Assembly: GCA_013815505.1 (NCBI GenBank)
Contig: JACDGA010000056.1
Span: forward strand, 1 to 8,995
Length of the DNA stretch: 8,995 bases
Origin: Acidimicrobiia bacterium
GTDB lineage: Bacteria; Actinomycetota; Acidimicrobiia; Acidimicrobiales; Ilumatobacteraceae
Direction: 5' to 3'
Shown here: one piece after another, positions 1 through 8,921 of the stretch
How the letters are laid out: each line of letters opens with the position of its first letter
Numbering within the stretch: the first letter of the stretch is position 1
Made by a program: the position numbers and the translations under genes
The notes under the pieces: generated by a model
Database searches by the model: none
The model's input: only the letters and a program-made list of their open reading frames with translations
What the model was told of the DNA's origin: nothing

Positions 1-949
1 CGCCAGCGTTCAGCGCGTACACGAGGCACGGGCGTTGGTCGGCGTAGAAGCCGCAGTCGGGTGCGATCACCCTCGTCCCGAGGTCGTGGCACGCCTCCAG
101 CCAGCCGGAGTGGGTGCCGAACCGGTAGGGCAAGATCGACACGTCAAGGCCCTCGAGGTACGACCAGAGGTCCGTGTCCGAGAAGAAGTCGTGCACGACC
201 ACCTCGACGTGTGCATCCCGCGCGGCATCGCGAACGAGCGCAGCGACCTCCGGCGCGTGATGTGTTCCGCCCGGCGTCATCACGTCGCAGTGCACGTCGA
301 TCCGAAGTCGCGCACCCGCCAGACCACGAACGGCCTCACGGAGCGTCTCGATCACGGGCAGCGGCTCCATGCCCGCCCGGAGGCTCTTGAGGTGCACTCC
401 GGCGACGAACGTCCCGTCCCGCCGGTTTCGGCGTCCTCGGCACAGGATCTCCTTCGGGACGACGTGCGGGTGGGGCAGCACCGTCGCCGTCCGGCCCCAA
501 CGGCGCGTGATCACGTCGGCGGCACCGCCGGTCAGCGTGATGAGCGCGTCGGCCGCCGGAACGAGGACGTCGAGCTGCGCATCGTGCACCGACTCGTCGC
601 GATGGTGGGGGTTGCGCAGGTCGTGCACCGTAAACACGAACGGCTTGTGATGATGTCGCAGTTCGGCGACGAACCCCTCGAGCTCGTGCGGCGACTTCGC
701 GTCGAACCCGAAGTGGAGGTGCACGACATCGAACGTGCTGGCGTGCCGGCTCACCCAGCCCGCGTCGAGGATGCTCGGTGGGTACCACGGCGCGCCGGCC
801 GGCGGCACCCCCTGCGGGGTCGGGTCCTCGAGACGCATGACGCCGCCCATGCCCGTCGGGGGCGCGAGGTGGCGCACGTACACGTGGTCGGACGGGACGG
901 AGGCGACACGGATGACATCGAGGTCGACCGTCGCCGTTGCCACTGTCAC
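1..949 (-). CDS. GT4-type glycosyltransferase, partial (3' end outside window)
   Basis: This gene reads leftward and continues past the window edge, leaving 316 visible residues. It is probably a retaining, GT-B fold glycosyltransferase that moves a sugar from a nucleotide-sugar donor to an unknown acceptor in the cytoplasm. Visible marks are an N-terminal Rossmann-like part with FDVVHLHFGFD (about residues 73-83), the acceptor-side segment FVFTVHDLRNPHH (104-116), a linker ADALITLTGGAADVI (133-147) followed by VLPHPHVV, and a C-terminal nucleotide-binding half with DVSILPYRFGTHSGWLEA (269-286). The GTG start at 949-947 is the first in-frame start after the catalase stop, 21 bases downstream, and a second GTG lies at 943. 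No good Shine-Dalgarno site precedes it, so translation may be coupled to the catalase. The frame is the same as the catalase frame and no other stop lies between them. The GT4 call is confident at fold level. Donor and acceptor are unknown. Confidence 0.82.
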   Translation of the reverse strand, partial: MTVATATVDLDVIRVASVPSDHVYVRHLAPPTGMGGVMRLEDPTPQGVPPAGAPWYPPSILDAGWVSRHASTFDVVHLHFGFDAKSPHELEGFVAELRHHHKPFVFTVHDLRNPHHRDESVHDAQLDVLVPAADALITLTGGAADVITRRWGRTATVLPHPHVVPKEILCRGRRNRRDGTFVAGVHLKSLRAGMEPLPVIETLREAVRGLAGARLRIDVHCDVMTPGGTHHAPEVAALVRDAARDAHVEVVVHDFFSDTDLWSYLEGLDVSILPYRFGTHSGWLEACHDLGTRVIAPDCGFYADQRPCLVYALNAG

Positions 950-970
950 GGGTGCGTCATCCGCCGGCGA

Positions 971-3190
<2,220 letters not shown>

Positions 3191-3195
3191 ATGTG

Positions 3196-3201
3196 CTCCT
3201 T
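3196..3201 (-). promoter_or_regulatory. Ribosome binding site of the catalase gene
   Basis: AAGGAG on the minus strand lies 5 bases before the GTG at 3190-3188. It decides that start over the upstream in-frame GTG at 3334. An overlapping ATG at 3192-3190 is in another frame. Confidence 0.75.
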
Positions 3202-3216
3202 GGGATTGCGTTCGGT

Positions 3217-3828
3217 CTAGGACGTCGGGTCGAGCCGGCGCAGAACGCCGCGCAGGACGTGCGACGGTCGCTGCTGTTCGCCTTGCGCTGCGCCGGCCAC
3301 GATCAGCATCCCGACGAGCGCAGGCGTCACCCACTGCAGGACGTGCTCGTGGCGGAGTGCCTGAGCGATGTTCGAGGGCGTTTGCGCCGACGGCGTCGTA
3401 CCGTCGGCGACCGGGACGTCTCCCGCGTCCGAGATCCGCTTGCCGAGCAAGCCGGCATACGCGGTCGCAGCGAGGGCCGCTCCGGTCACTGCCGAGCGGC
3501 CGACGCTGAGGCTGACGACACCTCGCTGCGCGATGAGACGCTCACGGTTGCCGATGGTGACGAGCGCGCCGCCGACGAGGTGAGCGGCGATGCCGGCTGC
3601 GCTGACGGGCCACCATCTGCGCCACACGCCGTTCATGACCCTGCCCCGTTGCCGCTCGTCGTCGATGTCGCCGACCGCAGGGTTGGTAGCGGTCGCGCCC
3701 ATCAGCAGGCCGCCGAACCAGGTGGCTGCACCGAGATCCTGGAGGCTGCGGGCGATGACGTTCGAGCGGGCGATCCCCGGTTGTACCCACGGCACGTCGG
3801 TTGCAAACGCAGCATCGTGCCAGGGCAC
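3217..3828 (-). CDS. Uncharacterised membrane protein, about four TM segments
   Basis: I do not recognise a characterised family. The 203-residue product has four hydrophobic stretches: about 32-48 (LGAATWFGGLLMGA), 73-92 (PVSAAGIAAHLVGGALVTIG), 106-127 (LSVGRSAVTGAALAATAYAGLL) and 164-181 (LQWVTPALVGMLIVAGAA). The loop between the first two is charged (GDIDDERQRGR) and followed by WRRWW. The loop before the last is polar and rich in Pro and Thr. A role in an integral membrane complex is plausible, but no catalytic motif is visible. The GTG start at 3828 has no clear Shine-Dalgarno site, and in-frame GTG codons further in (protein positions 12 and 15) are alternatives that keep all TM segments. 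The TAG stop lies 26 bases before the catalase start, so the two genes are probably co-transcribed, with this one first in the operon. Confidence 0.7.
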   Translation of the reverse strand: MPWHDAAFATDVPWVQPGIARSNVIARSLQDLGAATWFGGLLMGATATNPAVGDIDDERQRGRVMNGVWRRWWPVSAAGIAAHLVGGALVTIGNRERLIAQRGVVSLSVGRSAVTGAALAATAYAGLLGKRISDAGDVPVADGTTPSAQTPSNIAQALRHEHVLQWVTPALVGMLIVAGAAQGEQQRPSHVLRGVLRRLDPTS

Positions 3829-3878
3829 CCAGCGTCGAGTTCACTGTGCTCCGGCCGATCGCGCGGACGTGGCGAGCA

Positions 3879-3904
3879 GGTTGACGGCCAGCATTCCGGG
3901 GTAT
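3879..3904 (+). promoter_or_regulatory. Candidate promoter of the plus-strand glycosyltransferase operon
   Basis: GGTTGA at 3879-3884 is followed after 14 bases by GGGTAT at 3899-3904, resembling the general-stress SigB/SigF type (-35 GTTT-like, -10 GGGTAT). An alternative reading is a housekeeping-type pair TTGACG (3881-3886) and TATCGA (3902-3907) with a short 15-base spacer. Either would start transcription about 15-20 bases before the ATG at 3931. Confidence 0.35.
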
Positions 3905-3918
3905 CGACAGAGCGAACG

Positions 3919-3925
3919 AAGGAAG
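3919..3925 (+). promoter_or_regulatory. Ribosome binding site of the first GT4 gene
   Basis: AAGGAAG lies 5 bases before the ATG at 3931 and fixes this start. The same frame is open far upstream across the neighbouring genes, so without this site a much longer reading would be possible. Confidence 0.75.
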
Positions 3926-3930
3926 TGAAC

Positions 3931-5019
3931 ATGGACGTCGGCATCCTCGCCGGAGCCAGATTCCCGATCACGGAGCCGTTCCTCGGCGGTCTCGAGATGC
4001 ACACCCACGTGCTCGGCAGTGGGCTGGTGCGGCGCGGGCACGACGTGACGGTGTACGCCGCCGGTGGAGACGGCCCATACGCCGTGAGCCCGCTGCTGCC
4101 CGTCGACTTCACGGGTACGGCCTCCGCCCGCATGGACGTCTCGAGCGCGCCGGCGACGGTTGTCTCCGAGCACCACAGTTACCTCGATGCGGTGCTCCGG
4201 CTGTCGAAGGCTGGTCACGACGTGGTGCACGTGAACTCGTGTCACTACCTCCCGTTCGCCACCGCGGGGTTGATCCCGTCGGCGATGACGGCGACGCTGC
4301 ACTCACCGCCGACCGTGTGGCTCGAGTCCGCCCTCGCGCTTGCCGCGGATTCGAAGCAGAGACCGACGCTGATCTCCGTCTCCGCTGCGAACGCTGCGCT
4401 CTGGAGCGGGGTCGCGCACATCGAGGTCATCCACAACGGGATCGACCTGCGCTCGTGGACAGCGGGTTCGGGAGGCGACCGCGCGGTCTGGTTCGGTCGC
4501 ATCGCACCGGAGAAGGCGCCGCACCTCGCACTTGGAGCGGCTGCGCTCGCCGGCATCGAAATCGACATCGTCGGCCCGATCCAGGACGAGCGCTACTTCG
4601 AGCAGCACGTGGTGCCGTTGCTCGGACCCCGCGCCACCTATCTCGGTCATCTCGCCACCAACGAGCTCGCCGGCGTGGTCGGCAGCGCACGGGTCGCCGT
4701 CGTCACCCCGGCGTGGGAGGAGCCGTTCGGGCTCGTCATCGCCGAGGCGCTCGCCTGCGGGACGCCGGTCGCTGCGTTCGATCGGGGTGCCGTCTCCGAA
4801 TTGCTCGACCACCGGAGCGGCCGGATCGCGCCGTTCGGGGACCTGGACCTGCTCGCCGCGGCCATCGACAGCGCGGGACAGCTCGATCGACGAGGTTGCC
4901 GGCAGGTCGCCGAGGAGCGATTCAGTGCCGACGTGATGGTCGAGCGCTACGAACGCCGATTCGAGGAGGTCGTCGCCGCGCGCAGATCCCGGAGCGCGCT
5001 GGTCGCTGCGGATGTCTGA
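3931..5019 (+). CDS. GT4-family glycosyltransferase
   Basis: This is a 362-residue GT-B fold, retaining glycosyltransferase, probably cytoplasmic and using a nucleotide-sugar donor. The N-terminal domain starts with MDVGILAGARFPITEPFLGGLE, in which the GGLE segment is the glycine-rich acceptor-domain loop common in GT4 enzymes. GHDVTVYAAGG follows at 36-46 and HDVVHVN at 96-102. The hinge IEVIHNGID is at 164-172. The donor domain begins AVWFGRIAPEKAPHLAL (185-201) and holds the EX7E signature in EEPFGLVIAEALACGTPV (E264 and E272). Length is normal for the family. Its stop overlaps the next start by 8 bases, which points to translational coupling. It is first of three consecutive glycosyltransferase genes. 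The substrate cannot be told from sequence. Confidence 0.93.
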   Translation: MDVGILAGARFPITEPFLGGLEMHTHVLGSGLVRRGHDVTVYAAGGDGPYAVSPLLPVDFTGTASARMDVSSAPATVVSEHHSYLDAVLRLSKAGHDVVHVNSCHYLPFATAGLIPSAMTATLHSPPTVWLESALALAADSKQRPTLISVSAANAALWSGVAHIEVIHNGIDLRSWTAGSGGDRAVWFGRIAPEKAPHLALGAAALAGIEIDIVGPIQDERYFEQHVVPLLGPRATYLGHLATNELAGVVGSARVAVVTPAWEEPFGLVIAEALACGTPVAAFDRGAVSELLDHRSGRIAPFGDLDLLAAAIDSAGQLDRRGCRQVAEERFSADVMVERYERRFEEVVAARRSRSALVAADV

Positions 5020-6058
5020 GCCGGCGATCCTCTGGTACGTCCACGACGGAGGATCCGGACACTGCGCCCGGGCACGATGCGTGATCCCGCATCTCCGATC
5101 GCGCGTCGTGGCTGCTGGCGGTCCGATGGGAGGATCGCTGCGCACGGCATCGCTGCCGTGCCCCGTCGTCGAACTCCCCGGCGACATCCCCGACCGTCCA
5201 CGACCGACGGTTGGCCCGTGGCACCACGCCCCGTCGTGCCAAGAATTGCGTGCCCGCACACGCGCGCTCGCCGACGTGGTCGACCGCTTCGAGTGCCACA
5301 CGCTCGTCACGGACGTGTCGATGGAGGTTGCGGTGTGGGGCCGTCTCGCCGGGTTGCGGGTCGTCGCCGTGCGCCAGTCGGGGCAACGCGACGATGCACC
5401 GCACGCCGTCGGCCTCGCCTCTGCCGACGCGGTCTGGGTACCACAGCACAGGGCGCTGGAGGGACCGGTCGAGGGAATCGACGAGCGGTGGCACTTCACC
5501 GGCGCCTTCAGCCGCTACGACGATGCCGTTGTGCAGCGAGGCGACGGGGAACAACCCCGTCCGCGCGTTCACGCCGACACGGCAGCGCACGCACTGCTCG
5601 TCGTCGTTGGTGCAGGGGGAACCTCGTTCCCCGAGGAGCGCTGGCGGCGCGAGCACCTGCCGCCGGGATGGCGAGCGACGATCGTCGGTCTGCCGCAACG
5701 GTGGCGAGGGACGCACAGCACGAGCCTCGGCCCGGTGCCAGACGTCGGAGCGCACATGGCGAGCGCCGATGTGGTGATCACCGCGGGGGGCTGGGCGTCG
5801 GTCGCCGAAGCTGCTGCGTGCAGGGCTCGTACGGTGATCGTGCCCGAGCGACGCCCCTTCGACGAGCAGCTCGAACGCTCGAGGGCGCTCGAGCGGGCCG
5901 GCCTCGCGGTCACGCTCGAGGCGTGGCCCGCACCCGCCGACATGACCTCGCTGGCTGCCCTCGCCGACCAACTCGATCCCTCCAGGTGGGATCGCTACTA
6001 CGACGGTCTCGGCGCACAGCGCGCGGCGGCGCTTGTCGACCGGGTGCACTGCGGGTGA
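5012..6058 (+). CDS. MurG/GT28-like glycosyltransferase
   Basis: This 348-residue protein looks like a GT-B glycosyltransferase of the MurG/GT28 or GT1-like group, inverting by family rule. The N-terminus has ILWYVHDGGSGHCARA (6-21), a Gly-rich loop followed by His as in MurG-like enzymes. The donor domain shows ALLVVVGAGGTS (194-205) and the typical nucleotide-sugar segment ADVVITAGGWASVAEAAA (252-269), then TVIVPERRPFDEQLERS (274-290), where DEQ corresponds to the late acidic/amide motif seen in this group. The ATG at 5012 lies inside the end of the preceding GT4 gene (8-base overlap, ATGTCTGA), so translation is probably coupled. The peptidoglycan MurG itself is unlikely, because no cell-division or mur genes are nearby and its neighbours are other glycosyltransferases. 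Sugar and acceptor are unknown. Confidence 0.85.
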   Translation: MSEPAILWYVHDGGSGHCARARCVIPHLRSRVVAAGGPMGGSLRTASLPCPVVELPGDIPDRPRPTVGPWHHAPSCQELRARTRALADVVDRFECHTLVTDVSMEVAVWGRLAGLRVVAVRQSGQRDDAPHAVGLASADAVWVPQHRALEGPVEGIDERWHFTGAFSRYDDAVVQRGDGEQPRPRVHADTAAHALLVVVGAGGTSFPEERWRREHLPPGWRATIVGLPQRWRGTHSTSLGPVPDVGAHMASADVVITAGGWASVAEAAACRARTVIVPERRPFDEQLERSRALERAGLAVTLEAWPAPADMTSLAALADQLDPSRWDRYYDGLGAQRAAALVDRVHCG

Positions 6059-6080
6059 GCGAGCCTCGCGAGCGACACCA

Positions 6081-6962
6081 ATGAGCGTCGCCGTCGTGAT
6101 CGTCGCCGCGGGCCGGCACGGGCACCTGCGACGCACGTTGTCGGCGCTCCAGCGCCAGGCGAGGGTCCCTGACGAGGTCATCGTCGTCGACATCGGGTCG
6201 GAACCGGGTCTTGCCGGCGAGGTCAGGCGCAGCGGTGGCGACGGTGCGCGGTGCCTGCAGCTGGACCACCAGGCGGGGTCGCCACTCCCGCTGGCTCGGG
6301 CGCGCAACCTCGGCGGGGCGGCGAGTGCCACCGCCGATCTCGTCTTCCTCGACGTCGACTGCGTCCCCGGGCGCGGACTCGTCGGCAGCTACGTCGACGC
6401 CCTGCGCGCGGCGCCGCACGCGCTCGTCTGCGGCCCGGTGCGCTACCTCGTCGAGGACTGGGACGTCGGCATCGACGAGAGCGACGTTGCGATCGACGAT
6501 GCGATGCTGTCGTCCCGCTCTCAGCCGCACCCCGTCCGGCCCGTCGCCCCGGCATCGGGTGTGCGATTCGGTGACGATCATCACCTGTTCTGGTCGCTCA
6601 GCTTCGCCGTTCGCCGCCGGACGTGGGAGCAGCTGAGCGGGTTCGACTCCGGCTACGAGGGCTACGGCGCCGAGGACACCGACCTTGCCCTGCGAGCGAA
6701 GGCGCTGGGTGTTCCGATGGCGTGGTCGAGCGGTGGGACCGCGTACCACCAATGGCACGCGCCGACGCGGCTCGATCCCCGTCGGACCGGGGAGATCGTC
6801 GCCAACGCCCGCCGCTTCCGGGCGCGATGGGGGTGGTGGCCGATGGTCGGCTGGCTGAACGAGCTTGCCGATCTCGGGCTCGTCCTGTTCGAGCCGCAGG
6901 ACAGCAGGGTCGAACGGGCGCTACGACTTCGAGATCCCGGTGCGACCGGTTCGTCTGTGTGA
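6081..6962 (+). CDS. GT2-type glycosyltransferase with GT7-like C-terminal motif
   Basis: This is a 293-residue GT-A fold, inverting glycosyltransferase. It opens with the nucleotide-binding strand SVAVVIVAAGRHGHLRRTL, then PDEVIVVDIGS (30-40). LARARNLGGAASATADLVFLDVDC includes the metal-binding DXD motif at D91-V-D93. The C-terminal part carries GFDSGYEGYGAEDTDLALR (187-205), resembling the EDxDL motif of the galactosyltransferase/chondroitin-synthase-type GT7 C-terminal domain, in which an acidic residue acts as base. H223 and H226 in YHQWH follow, as is common in these enzymes. ATG 6081 is preferred because the GT2 fold begins directly there; an upstream in-frame start at 6033 would add 16 residues overlapping the previous gene. 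The ribosome site is weak, so coupling over the 22-base gap is likely. The substrate may be a galactosyl-type sugar, but this is only a family hint. Confidence 0.88.
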   Translation: MSVAVVIVAAGRHGHLRRTLSALQRQARVPDEVIVVDIGSEPGLAGEVRRSGGDGARCLQLDHQAGSPLPLARARNLGGAASATADLVFLDVDCVPGRGLVGSYVDALRAAPHALVCGPVRYLVEDWDVGIDESDVAIDDAMLSSRSQPHPVRPVAPASGVRFGDDHHLFWSLSFAVRRRTWEQLSGFDSGYEGYGAEDTDLALRAKALGVPMAWSSGGTAYHQWHAPTRLDPRRTGEIVANARRFRARWGWWPMVGWLNELADLGLVLFEPQDSRVERALRLRDPGATGSSV

Positions 6963-6983
6963 CGACGGGGGTACCGTTTCCGG

Positions 6984-8255
6984 ATGGCTGCGGGAACAGA
7001 CGATCGAGCAGGCGATGCGCTCCGCGACGCCGCTGAGATCGTCCGTCGTGTCGTCGCCACTCGGATCCGCGATCCGCAGCTCGTCGAGGACCTCACCCAG
7101 GAGACGCTCGTTCGCGTTGCGTCGGCGCGCGATCGCCTCGACGATGAGTCGCTCCGTCCCTACGCCATCGTGACGGCTCGCAACGTCGTTGCCGAACACG
7201 GTCGCAGCGAGGCGGTCCACGGACGGCACCTGCACCGACTCGTCGAGCATCACGGCGACGACGGCCCGGAGCAGACGGCCCTCGCCCGCGAGGAGACCGA
7301 CGCGCTGGCGGCTGCCCTCGAGCAGCTCGACGTCGACGAACGGACACTGCTGCTCCGTCACGAGGCGGAGGGCATCGATCTCAACACGCTCGCCGAGGAG
7401 TCGGGTTCCAGTCGTGGCGCGATCGCGATGCGGCTCGCCAGAGCGCGAGCGCTGCTGCGCCTGGAGTTCGTGCTCGCGCTCCGCAAGGTGAGCCTGCCGA
7501 GCAACCGCTGCCGGGCCGTGCTGCTGGCGCTGTCGGCCGGCGACGGCCGTCGTGTCGACCGACTCGACGGCGAGCAACACCTCGAAGGCTGCGACACGTG
7601 CCGTGCACTCGCCGAACCGGTGAGCGAACGCAAGAGGAGCCTCGCCGGCTGGCTGATCCTTCCTGCGGTCGAGGCCGTTCGACGGGCCGCCACATCGATC
7701 GTGTCGTCGAAACCGGCGCAGGCGCTGCGCTCGAACGGTGCCGCCCAGCTGGGCGGCGCCGCCGCCGCCGTCGTGGCGAGCGTTGTGGCCGCCGTCATCA
7801 TCATCTCGTCGAACGGCGATCCCGCGGAGGTCGCCGAGCGTGCTCCTGTCACCGCGGCGGCGACACGTCCGGCGGTCACGGCTGCGCTGGCGCAACCGCC
7901 AGCGACGTCGCGTCCGCGAGATCGGTGTGCCGAACCGGTCCAGCTCGATGCGACGCCGGGCGACCAGGTCGGGTGCCCGTTCGCCGGCGCAGGTCTCGTC
8001 GTGCACGACGTACCGGCGGACGAGGGGTTCTGGGCCCGGCTGCGAGGCGGTCGGGGCCTCGTGTGGGTGCGGCTCGTCGGTGAGGGAGAATCACCCGTCG
8101 ACGTCATCGATCGTGCACGCCTCGTCGTCTCTGGCACGATCGAGGCGCCTCCGAGCACGCCGGGCGCGTTGGGACTCGATGCCGACCGGCTCGACCGGGT
8201 CGAGCGCCGCGGCTACTACCTCGAGGTGCGGTTCACGGACATCCGTCCGCGCTGA
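6984..8255 (+). CDS. Fused ECF sigma factor / zinc anti-sigma / TM / extracytoplasmic domain protein
   Basis: This 423-residue protein combines modules normally on separate polypeptides. Sigma region 2 lies at about 10-85, with DPQLVEDLTQETLVRV and LRPYAIVTARNVVAEHGR. Region 4 is at about 105-162, with LEQLDVDERTLLLRH and the helix-turn-helix TLAEESGSSRGAIAMRLARARALLR. A zf-HC2/ZAS-like anti-sigma motif follows: C176, then H199-x3-C203-x2-C206 in HLEGCDTCR. One transmembrane helix is at about 255-275, with basic residues before it (positive-inside). A Pro/Ala/Thr-rich linker (about 285-312) leads to an extracytoplasmic domain at 313-423 with two cysteines (C315, C331) that could form a disulfide. 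The likely role is a membrane-held sigma factor activated by an outside signal or by proteolysis. The ATG lies 21 bases after the GT2 stop; a G-run at 6967-6971 is too far away to be a good ribosome site. Domain calls are firm. Mechanism and target genes are inferred. Confidence 0.9.
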   Translation: MAAGTDDRAGDALRDAAEIVRRVVATRIRDPQLVEDLTQETLVRVASARDRLDDESLRPYAIVTARNVVAEHGRSEAVHGRHLHRLVEHHGDDGPEQTALAREETDALAAALEQLDVDERTLLLRHEAEGIDLNTLAEESGSSRGAIAMRLARARALLRLEFVLALRKVSLPSNRCRAVLLALSAGDGRRVDRLDGEQHLEGCDTCRALAEPVSERKRSLAGWLILPAVEAVRRAATSIVSSKPAQALRSNGAAQLGGAAAAVVASVVAAVIIISSNGDPAEVAERAPVTAAATRPAVTAALAQPPATSRPRDRCAEPVQLDATPGDQVGCPFAGAGLVVHDVPADEGFWARLRGGRGLVWVRLVGEGESPVDVIDRARLVVSGTIEAPPSTPGALGLDADRLDRVERRGYYLEVRFTDIRPR

Positions 8256-8603
8256 ACGCCGGCACCGCGCAGCGGCCACAGCCTCCGCGTCCTCGCGCTG
8301 GAGCACCGCTTCCTCGGGGGGCGGCGGTGGACGGACGTCGATCAGCTGATGCTCGTGGCGGCGGCTCCGCTCGGTCTGGCGCCACTGGGGCGAGTTGAAC
8401 GATGTCGGCGTGGTCGGCACCCGCCGGAGGCTCCTCGCCCATCGTTCGTTCACGCTGGTCTTGCAGAAATCCTCCGATCCCGCATCATGTCGGCCCGAGC
8501 ATCGCGTGTACCTAGTGAGAGAAAGAGCGCCGACGTTGCAGCGGACCCCGTTCTGCACCATCGCCGGCACCCCACAGGTATCACCCAGAGGAGAAACCCC
8601 ATT
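8256..8603. other. Region without a supported gene, 348 bases
   Basis: No open frame here has convincing coding character throughout. A 6-bp inverted repeat (CACCGC 8304-8309, GCGGTG 8324-8329, 14-base loop) follows the sigma gene but has no T-run, so it is a poor terminator candidate. From about 8460 the base composition becomes less GC-rich, as expected for a promoter and leader. TTGCAG at 8461-8466 could be a -35 box, but I see no matching -10 element. The end holds the ribosome site of the secreted-protein gene. The plus frame shared by both flanking genes is open throughout, which is discussed as a finding. Confidence 0.6.
8587..8594 (+). promoter_or_regulatory. Ribosome binding site of the small secreted protein gene
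   Basis: AGAGGAGA lies 9 bases before the ATG at 8604. It settles this start over the long upstream extension of the same open frame. Confidence 0.8.
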
Positions 8604-8918
8604 ATGAACAAGGTCAAACACTTCACAGCCGTCGCAATCCTGGCCGGCGCCATCGCCGCGCCAGCGCTACCGGCACTGGGATCCCCCGCCAGTGCCGTTG
8701 GACCGCTGTTCACAGGCGGGATCGTGAACGTCACCGTCAATGACGTAGCGAACAACCTTCTTCGAGACGCGAACGTCGGTCTCGGCGTCGCTGCCGGAGT
8801 TGCCGCAAACGTCTGCGACCTGAACGTCGCAGCGGTGATCGCCGACATCCGCGACGACGGCACGTCCTCGTGCACGAGCGAGGCCACCGGTCAGACCGTC
8901 AGGATCGTTCAGGGTTGA
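8604..8918 (+). CDS. Small secreted two-cysteine protein, uncharacterised
   Basis: This is a 104-residue protein with a clear Sec signal peptide: basic MNKVKHF, a hydrophobic core about 8-22, and a likely signal-peptidase I site after A31 (ASA before VGPLF). The mature part is about 73 residues, with Val/Asn/Ala-rich alternating segments (GGIVNVTVNDVANN at 38-51, GVAAGVAANVCDLNVAAVIADI at 61-82) and two cysteines (C71 and C90) that may form a disulfide. This resembles, from memory of the pattern, a widespread type of small actinobacterial secreted protein with NVNV-like segments and a paired cysteine. Such proteins recall chaplins and rodlins in style, but no homology is claimed. It has a strong ribosome site and lies 348 bases after the sigma gene on the same strand. 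It probably works at the cell surface or outside the cell. Function is unknown. Confidence 0.85.
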   Translation: MNKVKHFTAVAILAGAIAAPALPALGSPASAVGPLFTGGIVNVTVNDVANNLLRDANVGLGVAAGVAANVCDLNVAAVIADIRDDGTSSCTSEATGQTVRIVQG

Positions 8919-8921
8919 GGC

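Larger units (their letters stand above)
3829..3930. promoter_or_regulatory. Divergent intergenic region between the two operons
   Basis: These 102 bases separate the minus-strand membrane protein/catalase/GT group from the plus-strand GT operon, so promoters for both directions should lie here or just inside the flanking genes. A plus-strand candidate is described separately. I found no convincing minus-strand promoter hexamers. Confidence 0.55.

Noticed and set aside
5012..5019. Possible frameshift fusing the GT4 and MurG-like genes
   Set aside because: The ATGTCTGA overlap is a typical coupling arrangement. Both proteins have complete and distinct N- and C-terminal domains.
4303..6331. 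Two long minus-strand open frames (4303-5499 and 4922-6331) opposite the glycosyltransferase operon
   Set aside because: They are complementary to well-supported GT4 and MurG-like genes. Their products are Arg/Pro/Ser-rich without domain signals.
6921..8006. Minus-strand 361-codon open frame opposite the sigma fusion gene
   Set aside because: The plus strand here has conserved sigma regions and a zinc motif. The minus product is Arg-rich and unrecognisable.
8091..8621. Minus-strand 176-codon frame covering the 8256-8603 gap
   Set aside because: About a third is antisense to the sigma gene end, it has no ribosome site, and it runs over the start of the secreted-protein gene. A short stretch (about 8250-8360) has good third-position G/C, but that holds on the plus strand as well.
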